Shown here: positions 1 to 7,163 of the stretch, one piece after another
Numbering within the stretch: the first letter of the stretch is position 1
Layout: each line of letters opens with the position of its first letter
Assembly (NCBI RefSeq): GCF_014646095.1
Contig: NZ_BMMU01000020.1
Location: forward strand, 20,890-84,889
DNA: 64,000 bases
Direction of reading: 5' to 3'
Origin: Streptomyces lacrimifluminis
GTDB lineage: Bacteria; Actinomycetota; Actinomycetes; Streptomycetales; Streptomycetaceae
The notes under the pieces: generated by a model
The model's database searches: none
The model's input: only the letters and a program-made list of their open reading frames with translations
Told to the model about the DNA's origin: nothing
Position numbers and translations under genes: made by a program

Positions 1-32
1 CCGACCAGGGTGCCCCCGCTTCCGTGTGCGTC

Positions 33-899
33 TCAGGCCAGCGGGGCCACCACGCGGAAGGAGAAGTCCTCCCGGTTGGTCGTGTTGTAGCCGTACGGGT
101 CCAGGCGCAGCTGGAAGTTCTTGTGGCGCAGTGCGTGGTTGGGGTAGTTCACCGACTGGAGCACCGCCGCGCCCGTGTACCCCGAGTACCCGCCGCAGAA
201 GGTGGCGTCCTGCTTGAACAGCGAGGAGCCGTCGTTGCGGTCGGCGCGCAGGACGAAGTTGCGGTGGCGCAGGTACTTGTTGTCGTGCGTCTTGAACGAG
301 TAGCAGGAACTGTTGGACAGCCCCTTGACGACACTGAAAGTGCTGTCCTCACGGGATTCCGAGCCCTGGACCGGATCGAGCCTCACCGTGCCGTCTGACA
401 CGTGCCAGTAGCGGCCGGCGTAGTTGGTCGACTCGACGGACCTCAGGAGGGAGCGGTCCGGCTTCGGGGGAGCGGCCGAGGACTTGCTCGGGGACGGGGA
501 GGCGGCGGGCTTCCCGGGGGCCGCCGAGGCGGGAGCGGAGGCGGAGCCCTTGACGTCCGGGGCGGGGACGGGGGGCGTGTCGGCCGATGTGGTCGGCTGC
601 GCCGACGACAGGCCGCTCTTTCCGTCCGGGGGCACGGTTCCGGACGCCGTCGGGGAGGCGAAGGTGAGGAGACCGGGGTACGTCGAACCGGGCGACGGCG
701 CGGGTGCCTTCGCCACGGGCACCGGGTCCTCGGTCTGCCGGTCGGTGACGATGATCGCGGTCACACAGGCGGCAACGACCGACAGGGCGAGAGTGCCCGC
801 CATCCAGAGCCGCCGCGTCCCGGGCACACGTGAGGTGTCCGGGGCCCAGCCGTTCTCCCACGGTTGATTCGGGGTGGGCCGGGGCTTTTCTTGTGTCAT
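33..899 (-). CDS. Membrane-anchored AbfB (CBM42-like) domain protein
   Basis: 288 aa. A short cytoplasmic N-terminus is followed by one hydrophobic segment (about residues 31-52), a long Pro/Ala/Ser linker (about 53-150) and a C-terminal AbfB beta-trefoil (about 155-288). The trefoil repeats show as recurring YLRHRNFVLR / ALRHKNFQLRLD type strands. AbfB domains bind arabinofuranose side chains of arabinan and arabinoxylan; there is no catalytic domain, so an anchored binding or adhesion role is inferred. ATG start with GGAGGA upstream (reverse strand). It stands alone, far from the pectin locus further right, though the ligand type fits. Confidence 0.85.
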   Translation of the reverse strand: MTQEKPRPTPNQPWENGWAPDTSRVPGTRRLWMAGTLALSVVAACVTAIIVTDRQTEDPVPVAKAPAPSPGSTYPGLLTFASPTASGTVPPDGKSGLSSAQPTTSADTPPVPAPDVKGSASAPASAAPGKPAASPSPSKSSAAPPKPDRSLLRSVESTNYAGRYWHVSDGTVRLDPVQGSESREDSTFSVVKGLSNSSCYSFKTHDNKYLRHRNFVLRADRNDGSSLFKQDATFCGGYSGYTGAAVLQSVNYPNHALRHKNFQLRLDPYGYNTTNREDFSFRVVAPLA

Positions 900-1072
900 G
901 CGCTGTTCCTCCGGCGTCGCCTGTGGCGAACGTGTGAACGAGTGGTTGAAACAGTAATGGACGCGAGGCTAGGTGACGTCCAGGGCCGTGAGAAGGGTTG
1001 TTTCCTCAATGAGACCGGGGGGTGGGGGAGTTGGTGGCGTGGTGCGGAGTGCGGGTGGATTTGGGCAGGTGC

Positions 1073-1090
1073 TGTGTACGGTCGTACACA
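1073..1090. promoter_or_regulatory. Operator 1 for the TetR/SMR pair (8-2-8 inverted repeat)
   Basis: TGTGTACG-GT-CGTACACA is a perfect 8-bp inverted repeat with a 2-bp spacer, just upstream of the SMR gene. TetR-family autoregulation through such a site is inferred. Confidence 0.6.
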
Positions 1091-1094
1091 TTCA

Positions 1095-1112
1095 TGCGTA
1101 CACTCGTACACA
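1095..1112. promoter_or_regulatory. Operator 2 for the TetR/SMR pair
   Basis: TGCGTACA-CT-CGTACACA has the same right half as operator 1, with two mismatches in the left half. It begins 22 bp (about two helical turns) after operator 1, and its last base is the A of the ATG at 1112, so a bound repressor would also block the start region. Confidence 0.5.
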
Positions 1113-1432
1113 TGGGATATCTGTTGCTGGTCGGAGCCATCGCCGCTGAGGTGGGCGCCACGACCGCCATGAAGTACAGCGACGGTTTCAGCAGGCTGTG
1201 GCCCTCCGTGCTGACCGGTCTGGGGTATGCCGTCGCGTTCGTCCTGCTCGCGCAGACACTGAAGACGGTGTCCGTCGGTACGGCGTACGCGATCTGGTCG
1301 GGGATCGGCACGGCTGCCGTCGCGACGATCGGGGCGGTGTTCCTCGGGGAGGGCATGAATGTGACCAAGGTCGCGGGAATCGCGCTCATCATCGGCGGGG
1401 TCGTCGTGCTCAACATGGGCGGTGCGCACTGA
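1112..1432 (+). CDS. Small multidrug resistance (SMR) efflux transporter
   Basis: 106 aa with four predicted membrane helices, the usual size for EmrE/QacE/SugE proteins. The essential membrane-embedded Glu is E13 in helix 1 (GAIAAEVGATTAMK). The AYAIWSGIG signature of helix 3, with its conserved Trp (W62), is present. It should export lipophilic cations in exchange for protons. An alternative in-frame ATG lies at 1094, but 1112 gives the family-typical N-terminus MGYLLL. The stop overlaps the start of the TetR gene (TGATG), so the two are translationally coupled. Duplicated operators sit at and before the start. Confidence 0.93.
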   Translation: MGYLLLVGAIAAEVGATTAMKYSDGFSRLWPSVLTGLGYAVAFVLLAQTLKTVSVGTAYAIWSGIGTAAVATIGAVFLGEGMNVTKVAGIALIIGGVVVLNMGGAH

Positions 1433-1971
1433 TGGTGCGGCGGTACGACCCCGAGCGGCGCCAGCGGATCATCGACGCGGCGATCCGGGTGGTGGGGGAG
1501 AAGGGGATCGCGGGGCTGAGTCATCGGTCGGTGGCCGCGGAGGCGGATGTGCCGCTGGGGTCTACGACGTATCACTTCAGCACCCTGGACGAGCTTCTCG
1601 TCGCCGCGCTGCGGCAGGCGAACGAGGGGTTCGCGAAGGTGGTGGCCGCGCGGGGTGGGTTGCGGGACGACCGGGCCGATCTGGCGGGGGAGCTTGCCGG
1701 GTTGCTGGGGGAGTGGCTATCGGGGGATCGGGCGGGGGTCGAGCTGGAGTGCGAGTTGTATCTGGCGGCGCTCCGGCGGCCGGCGTTGCGACCCGTTGCC
1801 GCTGAGTGGGCGGAGGGGGTTGCGGAGTTGTTGGGTGCGCGGACGGACGCGGTGACGGCTCGGGCGTTGGTGGCGGTGATGGACGGGATGTGTCTGCAGG
1901 TGCTGCTCACCGGCGGTGCTTATGACGAGGGGTTCGCTCGGGAGGTGTTCGGGCGGGTGCTGCGGGGGTGA
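1432..1971 (+). CDS. TetR/AcrR-family repressor coupled to the SMR pump
   Basis: 179 aa. The N-terminal helix-turn-helix covers about residues 8-55 (RQRIIDAAIRVVGEKGIAGLSHRSVAAEADVPLG... with the TTYHF recognition end); the rest is a divergent ligand-binding domain. The ATG overlaps the SMR stop codon. It most likely represses the SMR-tetR unit from the two inverted repeats at 1073-1112 and is released by a pump substrate, as in QacR-type circuits (inference). Confidence 0.9.
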   Translation: MVRRYDPERRQRIIDAAIRVVGEKGIAGLSHRSVAAEADVPLGSTTYHFSTLDELLVAALRQANEGFAKVVAARGGLRDDRADLAGELAGLLGEWLSGDRAGVELECELYLAALRRPALRPVAAEWAEGVAELLGARTDAVTARALVAVMDGMCLQVLLTGGAYDEGFAREVFGRVLRG

Positions 1972-1978
1972 GGGGGAG

Positions 1979-2092
1979 TTTCCTCGCCCCCGCCGCCCCT
2001 ACCCGTCCCATCCCGTTCCTGGGGGCTGCGCCCCCAGACCCCTCACCGGCCCTGAACGGGCCTTGTCGTCAATCGCCGGACGGGCTGGAAAT
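1979..2092 (+). repeat. Dispersed intergenic repeat, family 1, copy A
   Basis: A C/G-rich unit beginning CGCCCCCGCCGCCCCTACCC and containing a CTGGGGGCTGCGCCCCCAG hairpin. It ends in GCCGGACGGGCTG. Near-identical copies occur at 11774-11882 and, shortened, at 21367-21432. The hairpin may act as terminator of the tetR transcript. Confidence 0.75.
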
Positions 2093-2200
2093 GCGGGCAG
2101 GCGCTGAGGGGTGCTGCCTTGTCCTCGGACTCGGGTCAGCCCTGTGACCGGTCCTTGAGATCCGGTCCGTAGCGGTTCGCCCGGGCGGGCTCGCTCGCGT

Positions 2201-2206
2201 TAGGTT
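2201..2206 (+). promoter_or_regulatory. Candidate -10 box for a leaderless dapD transcript
   Basis: TAGGTT lies 7 bases before the dapD ATG, so transcription would start at or beside the A of the start codon. No Shine-Dalgarno sequence precedes the ATG, which agrees with leaderless initiation, common in actinomycetes. No good -35 is visible. Confidence 0.4.
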
Positions 2207-2212
2207 TTGTCC

Positions 2213-3202
2213 ATGACCGACACGACTGCTTCCCGCACCACCGGCGCCGTTGCCGCCGGGCTTGCCACCGTCGCCGCTGACGGCACCGTTCTCGACACCT
2301 GGTTCCCCGCCCCCGAACTGTCCGCCGAGCCCGGCCCCGCCGGTACCGAGCGGCTCTCCGTCGAGCGGGCCGTCGAGGCGCTCGGTGAGGGTGCGGCGAA
2401 GGCGGTCGGGCCGGACGCGCGCCGGGGTGTCGAGGTGGTCGCGGTCCGTACGGTCATCGCCTCCCTGGACGACAAGCCGCTCGACGCGCACGACGTCTAC
2501 CTCCGCCTCCACCTGCTCTCGCACCGGCTCGTGCGGCCCCACGGGCAGTCCCTGGACGGGATGTTCGCCCACCTCGCCAACGTCGCCTGGACCTCGCTCG
2601 GCCCGGTCGCCGTGGACGACGTCGAGACGGTGCGCCTCAACGCCCGCGCCGAGGGTCTGCACCTCCAGGTCACGTCCATCGACAAGTTCCCCCGTATGAC
2701 CGACTACGTGGCCCCCAAGGGCGTCCGCATCGCCGACGCCGACCGGGTGCGCCTCGGCGCGCACCTCGCCGAGGGCACGACCGTCATGCACGAGGGCTTC
2801 GTCAACTTCAACGCGGGCACGCTCGGTACGTCGATGGTCGAGGGCCGTATCTCCGCCGGCGTCGTCGTCGGCGACGGGTCCGACATCGGTGGCGGTGCCT
2901 CGACGATGGGCACGCTGTCCGGTGGCGGCCAGGTCCGTATCACCATCGGCGAGCGCTGCCTGGTCGGCGCCGAGGCCGGCGTCGGGATCGCCCTCGGCGA
3001 CGAGTGCGTGGTCGAGGCCGGGCTGTACGTCACCGCCGGCACCCTCGTCACCATGCCCGACGGACAGATCGTCAAGGCCCGCGAACTCTCCGGCGCCTCC
3101 AACATCCTCTTCCGCCGCAACTCCGTCACGGGCAGGGTCGAGGCCCGCCCGAACAACGCGGTCTGGGGCGGCCTGAACGAGGTCCTGCACAGCCACAACT
3201 GA
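2213..3202 (+). CDS. dapD: 2,3,4,5-tetrahydropyridine-2,6-dicarboxylate N-succinyltransferase
   Basis: 329 aa, the long actinobacterial form of DapD. It transfers succinyl from succinyl-CoA to tetrahydrodipicolinate in the succinylase branch of diaminopimelate/lysine biosynthesis. The C-terminal half is a left-handed beta-helix of hexapeptide repeats (about residues 160-290, e.g. VVVGDGSDIGGGASTMGTL, VGAEAGVGIALGD). The N-terminal part is the helical domain of this family. ATG at 2213 was chosen over an in-frame TTG at 2207. The broken dapA paralogue about 0.5 kb downstream belongs to the same pathway. Confidence 0.95.
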   Translation: MTDTTASRTTGAVAAGLATVAADGTVLDTWFPAPELSAEPGPAGTERLSVERAVEALGEGAAKAVGPDARRGVEVVAVRTVIASLDDKPLDAHDVYLRLHLLSHRLVRPHGQSLDGMFAHLANVAWTSLGPVAVDDVETVRLNARAEGLHLQVTSIDKFPRMTDYVAPKGVRIADADRVRLGAHLAEGTTVMHEGFVNFNAGTLGTSMVEGRISAGVVVGDGSDIGGGASTMGTLSGGGQVRITIGERCLVGAEAGVGIALGDECVVEAGLYVTAGTLVTMPDGQIVKARELSGASNILFRRNSVTGRVEARPNNAVWGGLNEVLHSHN

Positions 3203-3363
3203 CGTACTCCGCCGTATACCCGTACGGGTACGAACGGCGACGCCCAAGATCACGTACGGGTTACTCCGCGTGACCTCGTCGGGCTTCAGGCAGATGAACG
3301 GGTGGACACAGGGTCCGATCAGATGCCGGAGCGGCAGTAGAAGTGCGGACGAGGGGTGGAGCG

Positions 3364-3588
3364 ATGACGAACGAGCGGTCGAGGGTCGTGGCGCGTTGGC
3401 TGACGGGGGCGGTCACCGCAGCCGTGGTCTGCGGGGTTCCCGCGGGGAGCGCGTACGCGGACGAGACCAACACCGGCTCGCACAACGGTCCCCGGGTCGG
3501 CCTGGTCAACATCGGCCAGGTCGACGACCCGATGGAGGACGTGCTGGAGCACTTCCTGCTGTTCGGTGACGGGCATCGCTGGGAGTGA
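3364..3588 (+). CDS. Small secreted protein of unknown function
   Basis: 74 aa precursor. Residues 1-33 form a Sec signal peptide (MTNERSRVVARWLTGAV... ending PAGSAYADE, with cleavage expected after AYA). The mature part is about 40 residues, acidic, with GLVNIGQVDDPMEDVLEHFLLFGD. The ATG follows a GAGGGGTGGAG ribosome-binding region. No cysteines and no recognised family; a small exported peptide of this kind is common in Streptomyces but I cannot assign a function. Confidence 0.7.
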   Translation: MTNERSRVVARWLTGAVTAAVVCGVPAGSAYADETNTGSHNGPRVGLVNIGQVDDPMEDVLEHFLLFGDGHRWE

Positions 3589-3627
3589 GCTGACGTGAGT
3601 TGAGTTGGCTTGTGGTGCGGGGAGGGT

Positions 3628-3667
3628 CGGGATCCGTGTCGCGCGCCGGGCGACGGTGCGGATCCCG
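3628..3667. terminator. Bidirectional terminator hairpin
   Basis: CGGGATCCG (3628-3636) pairs with CGGATCCCG (3659-3667), followed by GCCTTT. It lies between the convergent small secreted protein gene and the dapA-like pseudogene. Confidence 0.55.
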
Positions 3668-3699
3668 GCCTTTCTCCGGTCGCCGGCTCTGGTGGGTGG

Positions 3700-4618
3700 C
3701 TACGCGGTCAACTCCTCGTAAGCTGACAGCAGTTGCTGCGTTGCCTCCCGGTCGGCCGAGCGCAGCGGTGCCCGCACCGGGCCCGAGGGCAGGCCCAGTC
3801 CGCCCAGCAGGGCCTTGGCCGTGACCGCGCCCGGCAAGCCGGAGGCCATCATCAACTCGGTGAGCGGAAGCGTCCGTTGCTGGAGGCGGGCGGCCTCGGT
3901 GGTCCCGCCCGCGTCGAACGCGTCGATGACGGAACGGAAGTGACGTGGGATCACATTGGCCACGGTGCTGATGTATCCGGCGCCGCCGAGCGCGTACAGC
4001 GCCAGCACGTATTCGTCGCAGCCCGTGTAGAACGCAAGGTCGGTCCGGGCCAGTACCTTCTGCGTGCCCATCAGGTCGTACGCACAGTCCTTCACGGCGA
4101 CGATCCTCGGGTGGTCGGCGAGGCGGATCATTGTCTCCGGCTCGATGCGGACGCCGGTGCGGCCCGGGATGTCGTACAGGGCGAGGGGCAGGGCGGAGGC
4201 GTCCGCCAGCTCGCGGAAGTGGGCCTCGATCGCGTCCTGCGGTGGGCGGCTGTAGTAGGGGGCGACCGCCAACAGGGCGTCAGCGCCCGCCTTTTCGGCC
4301 GCCCGTGCCAGTTCGACGGAGTGCGAGGTGTCCGAGGTGCCGATGCCCGTCACGATCGACGCCCGCGCACCGACCGCCTCCCGCACCGACCGCCTCCCGC
4401 ACCGCCCGTACCAGCGCCGACTTCTCCGTGTCCGTCGTGGTCGGGGACTCGCCCGTCGTCCCGGAGAGGACGAGGCCGTCGCAGCCCCCGGCAACCAGCC
4501 GGTCGGCGAGGAGCTGGGCGCCGTCGAGGTCCAGGGCGCCCTCGGCGGTGAAGGGGGTGACCATCGCGCACAGGGCGCGGCCGAAGGGGGTGGAGGGCGC
4601 CGCGGGTGGTGTTGTCAT
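3700..4618 (-). pseudogene. dapA paralogue (4-hydroxy-tetrahydrodipicolinate synthase family), frameshifted
   Basis: The N-terminal part (from ATG at 4618) carries the DapA phosphate motif LSGTTGESPTTTDTEK and is open until the sequence around 4398. The rest reads in another frame with YDIPGRTGV, the Schiff-base lysine in IVAVKDC and a complete C-terminus to 3700. The break coincides with a 16-bp unit, GCACCGACCGCCTCCC, present twice in tandem (4367-4382 and 4383-4398). Removing one copy restores a single 300-aa frame through REAVGARASIVTGIG, a normal DapA length. It is therefore a recent inactivation or a sequencing artefact, not two genes. It may be a DapA-family catabolic lyase rather than the biosynthetic enzyme. 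Confidence 0.85.
4367..4398. repeat. 16-bp tandem duplication breaking the dapA paralogue
   Basis: Two exact copies of GCACCGACCGCCTCCC followed by the partial unit GCACCG. 16 is not a multiple of 3, so the extra copy shifts the frame. Confidence 0.9.
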
Positions 4619-4662
4619 GCGAGCAGTCTCGGCAAGGAGTTGGTGAAGCTCCACTTAATTCT

Positions 4663-4681
4663 CTTACCCGGTATCCATAAG
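4663..4681. promoter_or_regulatory. Interrupted palindrome upstream of the dapA paralogue
   Basis: CTTACCCGGTATCCATAAG, a CTTAY-N9-RTAAG dyad of the LysR-box size class, in an unusually AT-rich stretch about 45 bp upstream of the start codon. The assignment to a LysR regulator is only a guess. Confidence 0.3.
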
Positions 4682-4792
4682 CAATGCTTCGGCGTTGGAA
4701 AGCCGGGAATTGGGAGGCACTGGTGCCAACTCGGGGCTCCATGGGCCACCATGGCAGGGACGGTCACCGAACAGCAGGTCATGGGAGGCGTC

Positions 4793-4924
4793 ATGAGGCT
4801 CGGCAAGGCACTCACCACCGGTGTCGCGGAGGAACAGGTACCTGTCCCTGCGGATGAACTCCAACTCCCCGAAGAGGTGCATGAGTTGGAGACGTCCGCC
4901 GAAGAGGCTCCGGTCGCCCGATGA
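4793..4924 (+). CDS. Small acidic protein coupled to the Cys-rich gene
   Basis: 43 aa, no cysteine, rich in Glu, Val and Pro (EEQVPVPADELQLPEEVHELE). GGGAGG sits 4 bases before the ATG. Its TGA overlaps the ATG of the next gene (ATGA), so the pair is translationally coupled. I recognise no family. The coupling and ribosome-binding site make it a credible gene despite its size. Confidence 0.55.
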   Translation: MRLGKALTTGVAEEQVPVPADELQLPEEVHELETSAEEAPVAR

Positions 4925-5616
4925 GGCTGCGGCTCCCCGAGGAACGTCCGGCGGAGCCGCCGACCGGATACAAGATCGCCCACCCGGTGCTGTCCCAGGA
5001 CGGCACCCGGGCCGGGTTCACCGGGGTGTCGCTGGGCGGCGCGCTGCCGTACGGGGTTCTCGCCGACGCGTCCTGTGTCTACGGCCTGCGGCACCGTGCG
5101 CCGCACCGCCGCTGCGACTGCGGCTTCCACTGCGTGCACGACCGGGCGACGGCCGAGGGGCTGCTGTGCACCGCCGAGCACCGGGCGGCCGTCCTGCTCG
5201 ACGTCACCGTCCTCGGCGCCTACATCCGCTTCGAACTCGGCTTCCGCTACGCCCGTCAGCGGGTGCGCGTCGCGACCGTCGGGCCCTGTGCCTGCGGTGC
5301 GGTCGCCGCCGTGCTCGCCGACGCCGGCTGGGGAAGGCCCGGATGGCGCGGCCTGGCCGCCGCGTGCGCGGGCTGCGTACGAGGGCGTACGTCCGTGTCG
5401 CTCGCGGGGTTCGCGCGGCTGGGCGGGGACGGGCTGCGGGTCGTGGCGGGGAGCGGCGCGGCGGCTCCGGTCGGTGGTCTCCCGGGCGGGGTCGGAGGAC
5501 TGGGGGTGCCCGAACTCGTCGCCGAGGCCGCCCTGTTGCAGGCTCGGCTCGACTGGTTCCAGGGTCAGCTGGCGCGACTGGACGAGCGGGGGCCGGGCAA
5601 CGGGCTCAAGGGGTAG
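4921..5616 (+). CDS. Cys-rich hypothetical protein (putative metal-binding)
   Basis: 231 aa, unrecognised. It has nine cysteines, clustered as HRRCDCGFHCVHD (C65, C67, C71) with C83, and CACG (C123, C125) with CAGC (C149, C152), two sets that look like zinc-ribbon or Fe-S ligand groups. The N-terminus has a GYKIAHPVLSQDG stretch; the C-terminus (about 195-225) is helical (LVAEAALLQARLDWFQGQLARLDE). No signal peptide or membrane segment, so probably cytosolic. It is translated directly after the 43-aa protein by a 4-base overlap. Function unknown; regulatory or metal-binding is inference from the cysteines only. Confidence 0.75.
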   Translation: MRLRLPEERPAEPPTGYKIAHPVLSQDGTRAGFTGVSLGGALPYGVLADASCVYGLRHRAPHRRCDCGFHCVHDRATAEGLLCTAEHRAAVLLDVTVLGAYIRFELGFRYARQRVRVATVGPCACGAVAAVLADAGWGRPGWRGLAAACAGCVRGRTSVSLAGFARLGGDGLRVVAGSGAAAPVGGLPGGVGGLGVPELVAEAALLQARLDWFQGQLARLDERGPGNGLKG

Positions 5617-5640
5617 GGGAGTTGGTCTCCAGCCGAGCTT

Positions 5641-5662
5641 GACCTCAACCATGGTCGAGGTC
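5641..5662. promoter_or_regulatory. 22-bp near-perfect palindrome, MerR-like operator candidate
   Basis: The GACCTC...GAGGTC ends flank an ACCATGGT centre; only one symmetric pair of positions breaks the dyad. A TTGACC -35-like hexamer (5639-5644) overlaps its left end. This matches the way MerR-family regulators sit between -35 and -10. It lies 45 bp before the ABM protein start. Confidence 0.45.
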
Positions 5663-5707
5663 GGAGGCTGGTCGGCGTACCATCGATGCCGATCAACGGA
5701 GGCTGCC

Positions 5708-6412
5708 ATGACCCGTCGTACCGACGCCTACCCCGACCTCACTCGCCCGGACGTCGGAGCGCCCTTCTTCAGTACCTGGCGGGTCGGTACCCCCGAACGG
5801 CAGCGGGAGACGGTCGACGCCATCGCCGCGACCTGGGAGCGCCAGGCCTGGCCGGCGGGCGGAGGGCTCGGCTACTTCGTCTACGCCGGTCATGACGGGA
5901 CCACTCTGCTCCATCACTCCCAGTGGGCCCGTGAGCAGGATTACGAGGCCTTCCTCAAGACGCGGCGGCAGGCGCGCGTCGACGAGATCGACACCGCCGT
6001 ACCCGGGATCGAGCGGGTCGCCCTCGACCGGTACCGGCGGTACCGCAGCCAGGAATGGGCCGCCGGGGACGCGCGCGTTCCCGGGCTCGTCGTGACCGTC
6101 CGGATCGACTTCGAGGAGGGAGCCGCGGAGCGGCGGCGCGAGTGGGTCGACCTGGTGCTCGGGGCCCTCGCCGAGCCGCTGGAGAGCGACCGCGGGCTCA
6201 TCTCGGCCCACTTCCATCTGAGCCAGGACGGCACCCACGTCCTGAACTACGCCGAGTGGGAGAGCCCGGAGTCCTATGAGGGGGCCATCGCCGACCCGGG
6301 GGAGGGTGCCGAGGCGGTCGGCGCGCAGTGGGAGCGCGTGCGGACGTATCCCGAGGTGAAGTCGATCACCGGCAGTCGGTACTCGTACGTCCTCGGGCTC
6401 GTTCCCGAATGA
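5708..6412 (+). CDS. Tandem antibiotic-biosynthesis-monooxygenase (ABM) fold protein
   Basis: 234 aa made of two ferredoxin-like dimeric alpha/beta-barrel (ABM) modules, about residues 15-110 and 120-230. Each ends in a W/E-rich strand (TLLHHSQWAREQDYEAF; THVLNYAEWESPESYEGAI). The family includes small cofactor-free oxygenases and many stress-response proteins of unknown substrate. GGAGG is 5 bases before the ATG. Control by the palindrome at 5641-5662 is likely. The substrate cannot be told from sequence. Confidence 0.8.
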   Translation: MTRRTDAYPDLTRPDVGAPFFSTWRVGTPERQRETVDAIAATWERQAWPAGGGLGYFVYAGHDGTTLLHHSQWAREQDYEAFLKTRRQARVDEIDTAVPGIERVALDRYRRYRSQEWAAGDARVPGLVVTVRIDFEEGAAERRREWVDLVLGALAEPLESDRGLISAHFHLSQDGTHVLNYAEWESPESYEGAIADPGEGAEAVGAQWERVRTYPEVKSITGSRYSYVLGLVPE

Positions 6413-6453
6413 GCTGATCTCGCTCCGGATCAACCGAAGACTTTTCTCCCCTG

Positions 6454-6469
6454 GACAAAAAAAGTTGTC
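6454..6469. promoter_or_regulatory. Operator candidate of the ArsR-like regulator
   Basis: GACAA-AAAAAG-TTGTC, a perfect 5-bp dyad in a strikingly A-rich stretch (seven consecutive A) 18 bp before the ArsR start. Confidence 0.5.
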
Positions 6470-6486
6470 GGTGGGAGTGTGGAGCC

Positions 6487-7158
6487 ATGCTGGACGTCAC
6501 CGTGATCGAGGACCCGGCGGCAGCCGCCGTTTCGCTGGACCCCATAAGGGGCCGGCTGCTCGCCGAGCTGGCCGCCGGACCCGCGTCGGCCGCCATGCTG
6601 GCCGGCAAGGTCGGACTGCCCCGGCAGAAGGTGAACTACCACCTCAAGGCGCTGGAGCGGCACGGCCTGGTCGAGCTGGCCGGGGAGCGCCGCAAGGGCA
6701 ATGTCACCGAGCGGCTGATGCGGGCGACCGCCGCGTCGTACGTCATCTCGCCGCTCGCCCTGGCCGCCGTACAGCCCGATCCCGACCGTTTCCGCGACCA
6801 GCTCTCCGCGCGCTGGCTGCTGGCGGTCGGGGCGCGGCTGGTGCGGGACGTGGGCTCGCTGATCACCGGCGCCGCGCGGGCCCGTCAGCGGCTCGCCACC
6901 TACGCGCTCGACGGCGAGGTGCGGTTCGCCTCCGCCGGCGACCGGGCCGCGTTCATCGAGGAGTTGACGGCGGGCGTCGGCGCGTTGGTGCGCAAGTACG
7001 ACTCGCCCGGTGCCGAAGGAGGGCGCGATCACCGAATCGTGGTGGCCGTGCACCCGACGGTCAAGCCCCGGACCGGCGAGGCGATTTCCGGCACGACAGG
7101 CGCCGCAGACACCACCGGCACCACTGACATCACACGTACCGCGGAAAATCAGGAGTGA
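6487..7158 (+). CDS. ArsR-family winged-helix regulator
   Basis: 223 aa. The winged helix covers about residues 15-75 (LLAELAAGPASAAMLAGKVGLP, then QKVNYHLKALERHGLVEL). No paired metal-binding cysteines are present, so this is the metal-independent type that is paired with SRPBCC proteins in actinobacteria. The C-terminal tail is Thr/Gly-rich (GTTGAADTTGTTD). The SRPBCC gene starts 5 bases after its stop, with its ribosome-binding site inside this gene. It probably represses this two-gene unit through the dyad at 6454-6469. Confidence 0.88.
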   Translation: MLDVTVIEDPAAAAVSLDPIRGRLLAELAAGPASAAMLAGKVGLPRQKVNYHLKALERHGLVELAGERRKGNVTERLMRATAASYVISPLALAAVQPDPDRFRDQLSARWLLAVGARLVRDVGSLITGAARARQRLATYALDGEVRFASAGDRAAFIEELTAGVGALVRKYDSPGAEGGRDHRIVVAVHPTVKPRTGEAISGTTGAADTTGTTDITRTAENQE

Positions 7159-7163
7159 GCGCC

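Noticed and set aside
4280..4618. Two separate small genes in the dapA region
   Set aside because: Both frames are parts of one DapA sequence joined by deleting a single 16-bp repeat.
5075..5707. N-terminal extension of the double-ABM protein
   Set aside because: The upstream part is an out-of-frame reading of the Cys-rich gene; the GGAGG site fixes the start at 5708.
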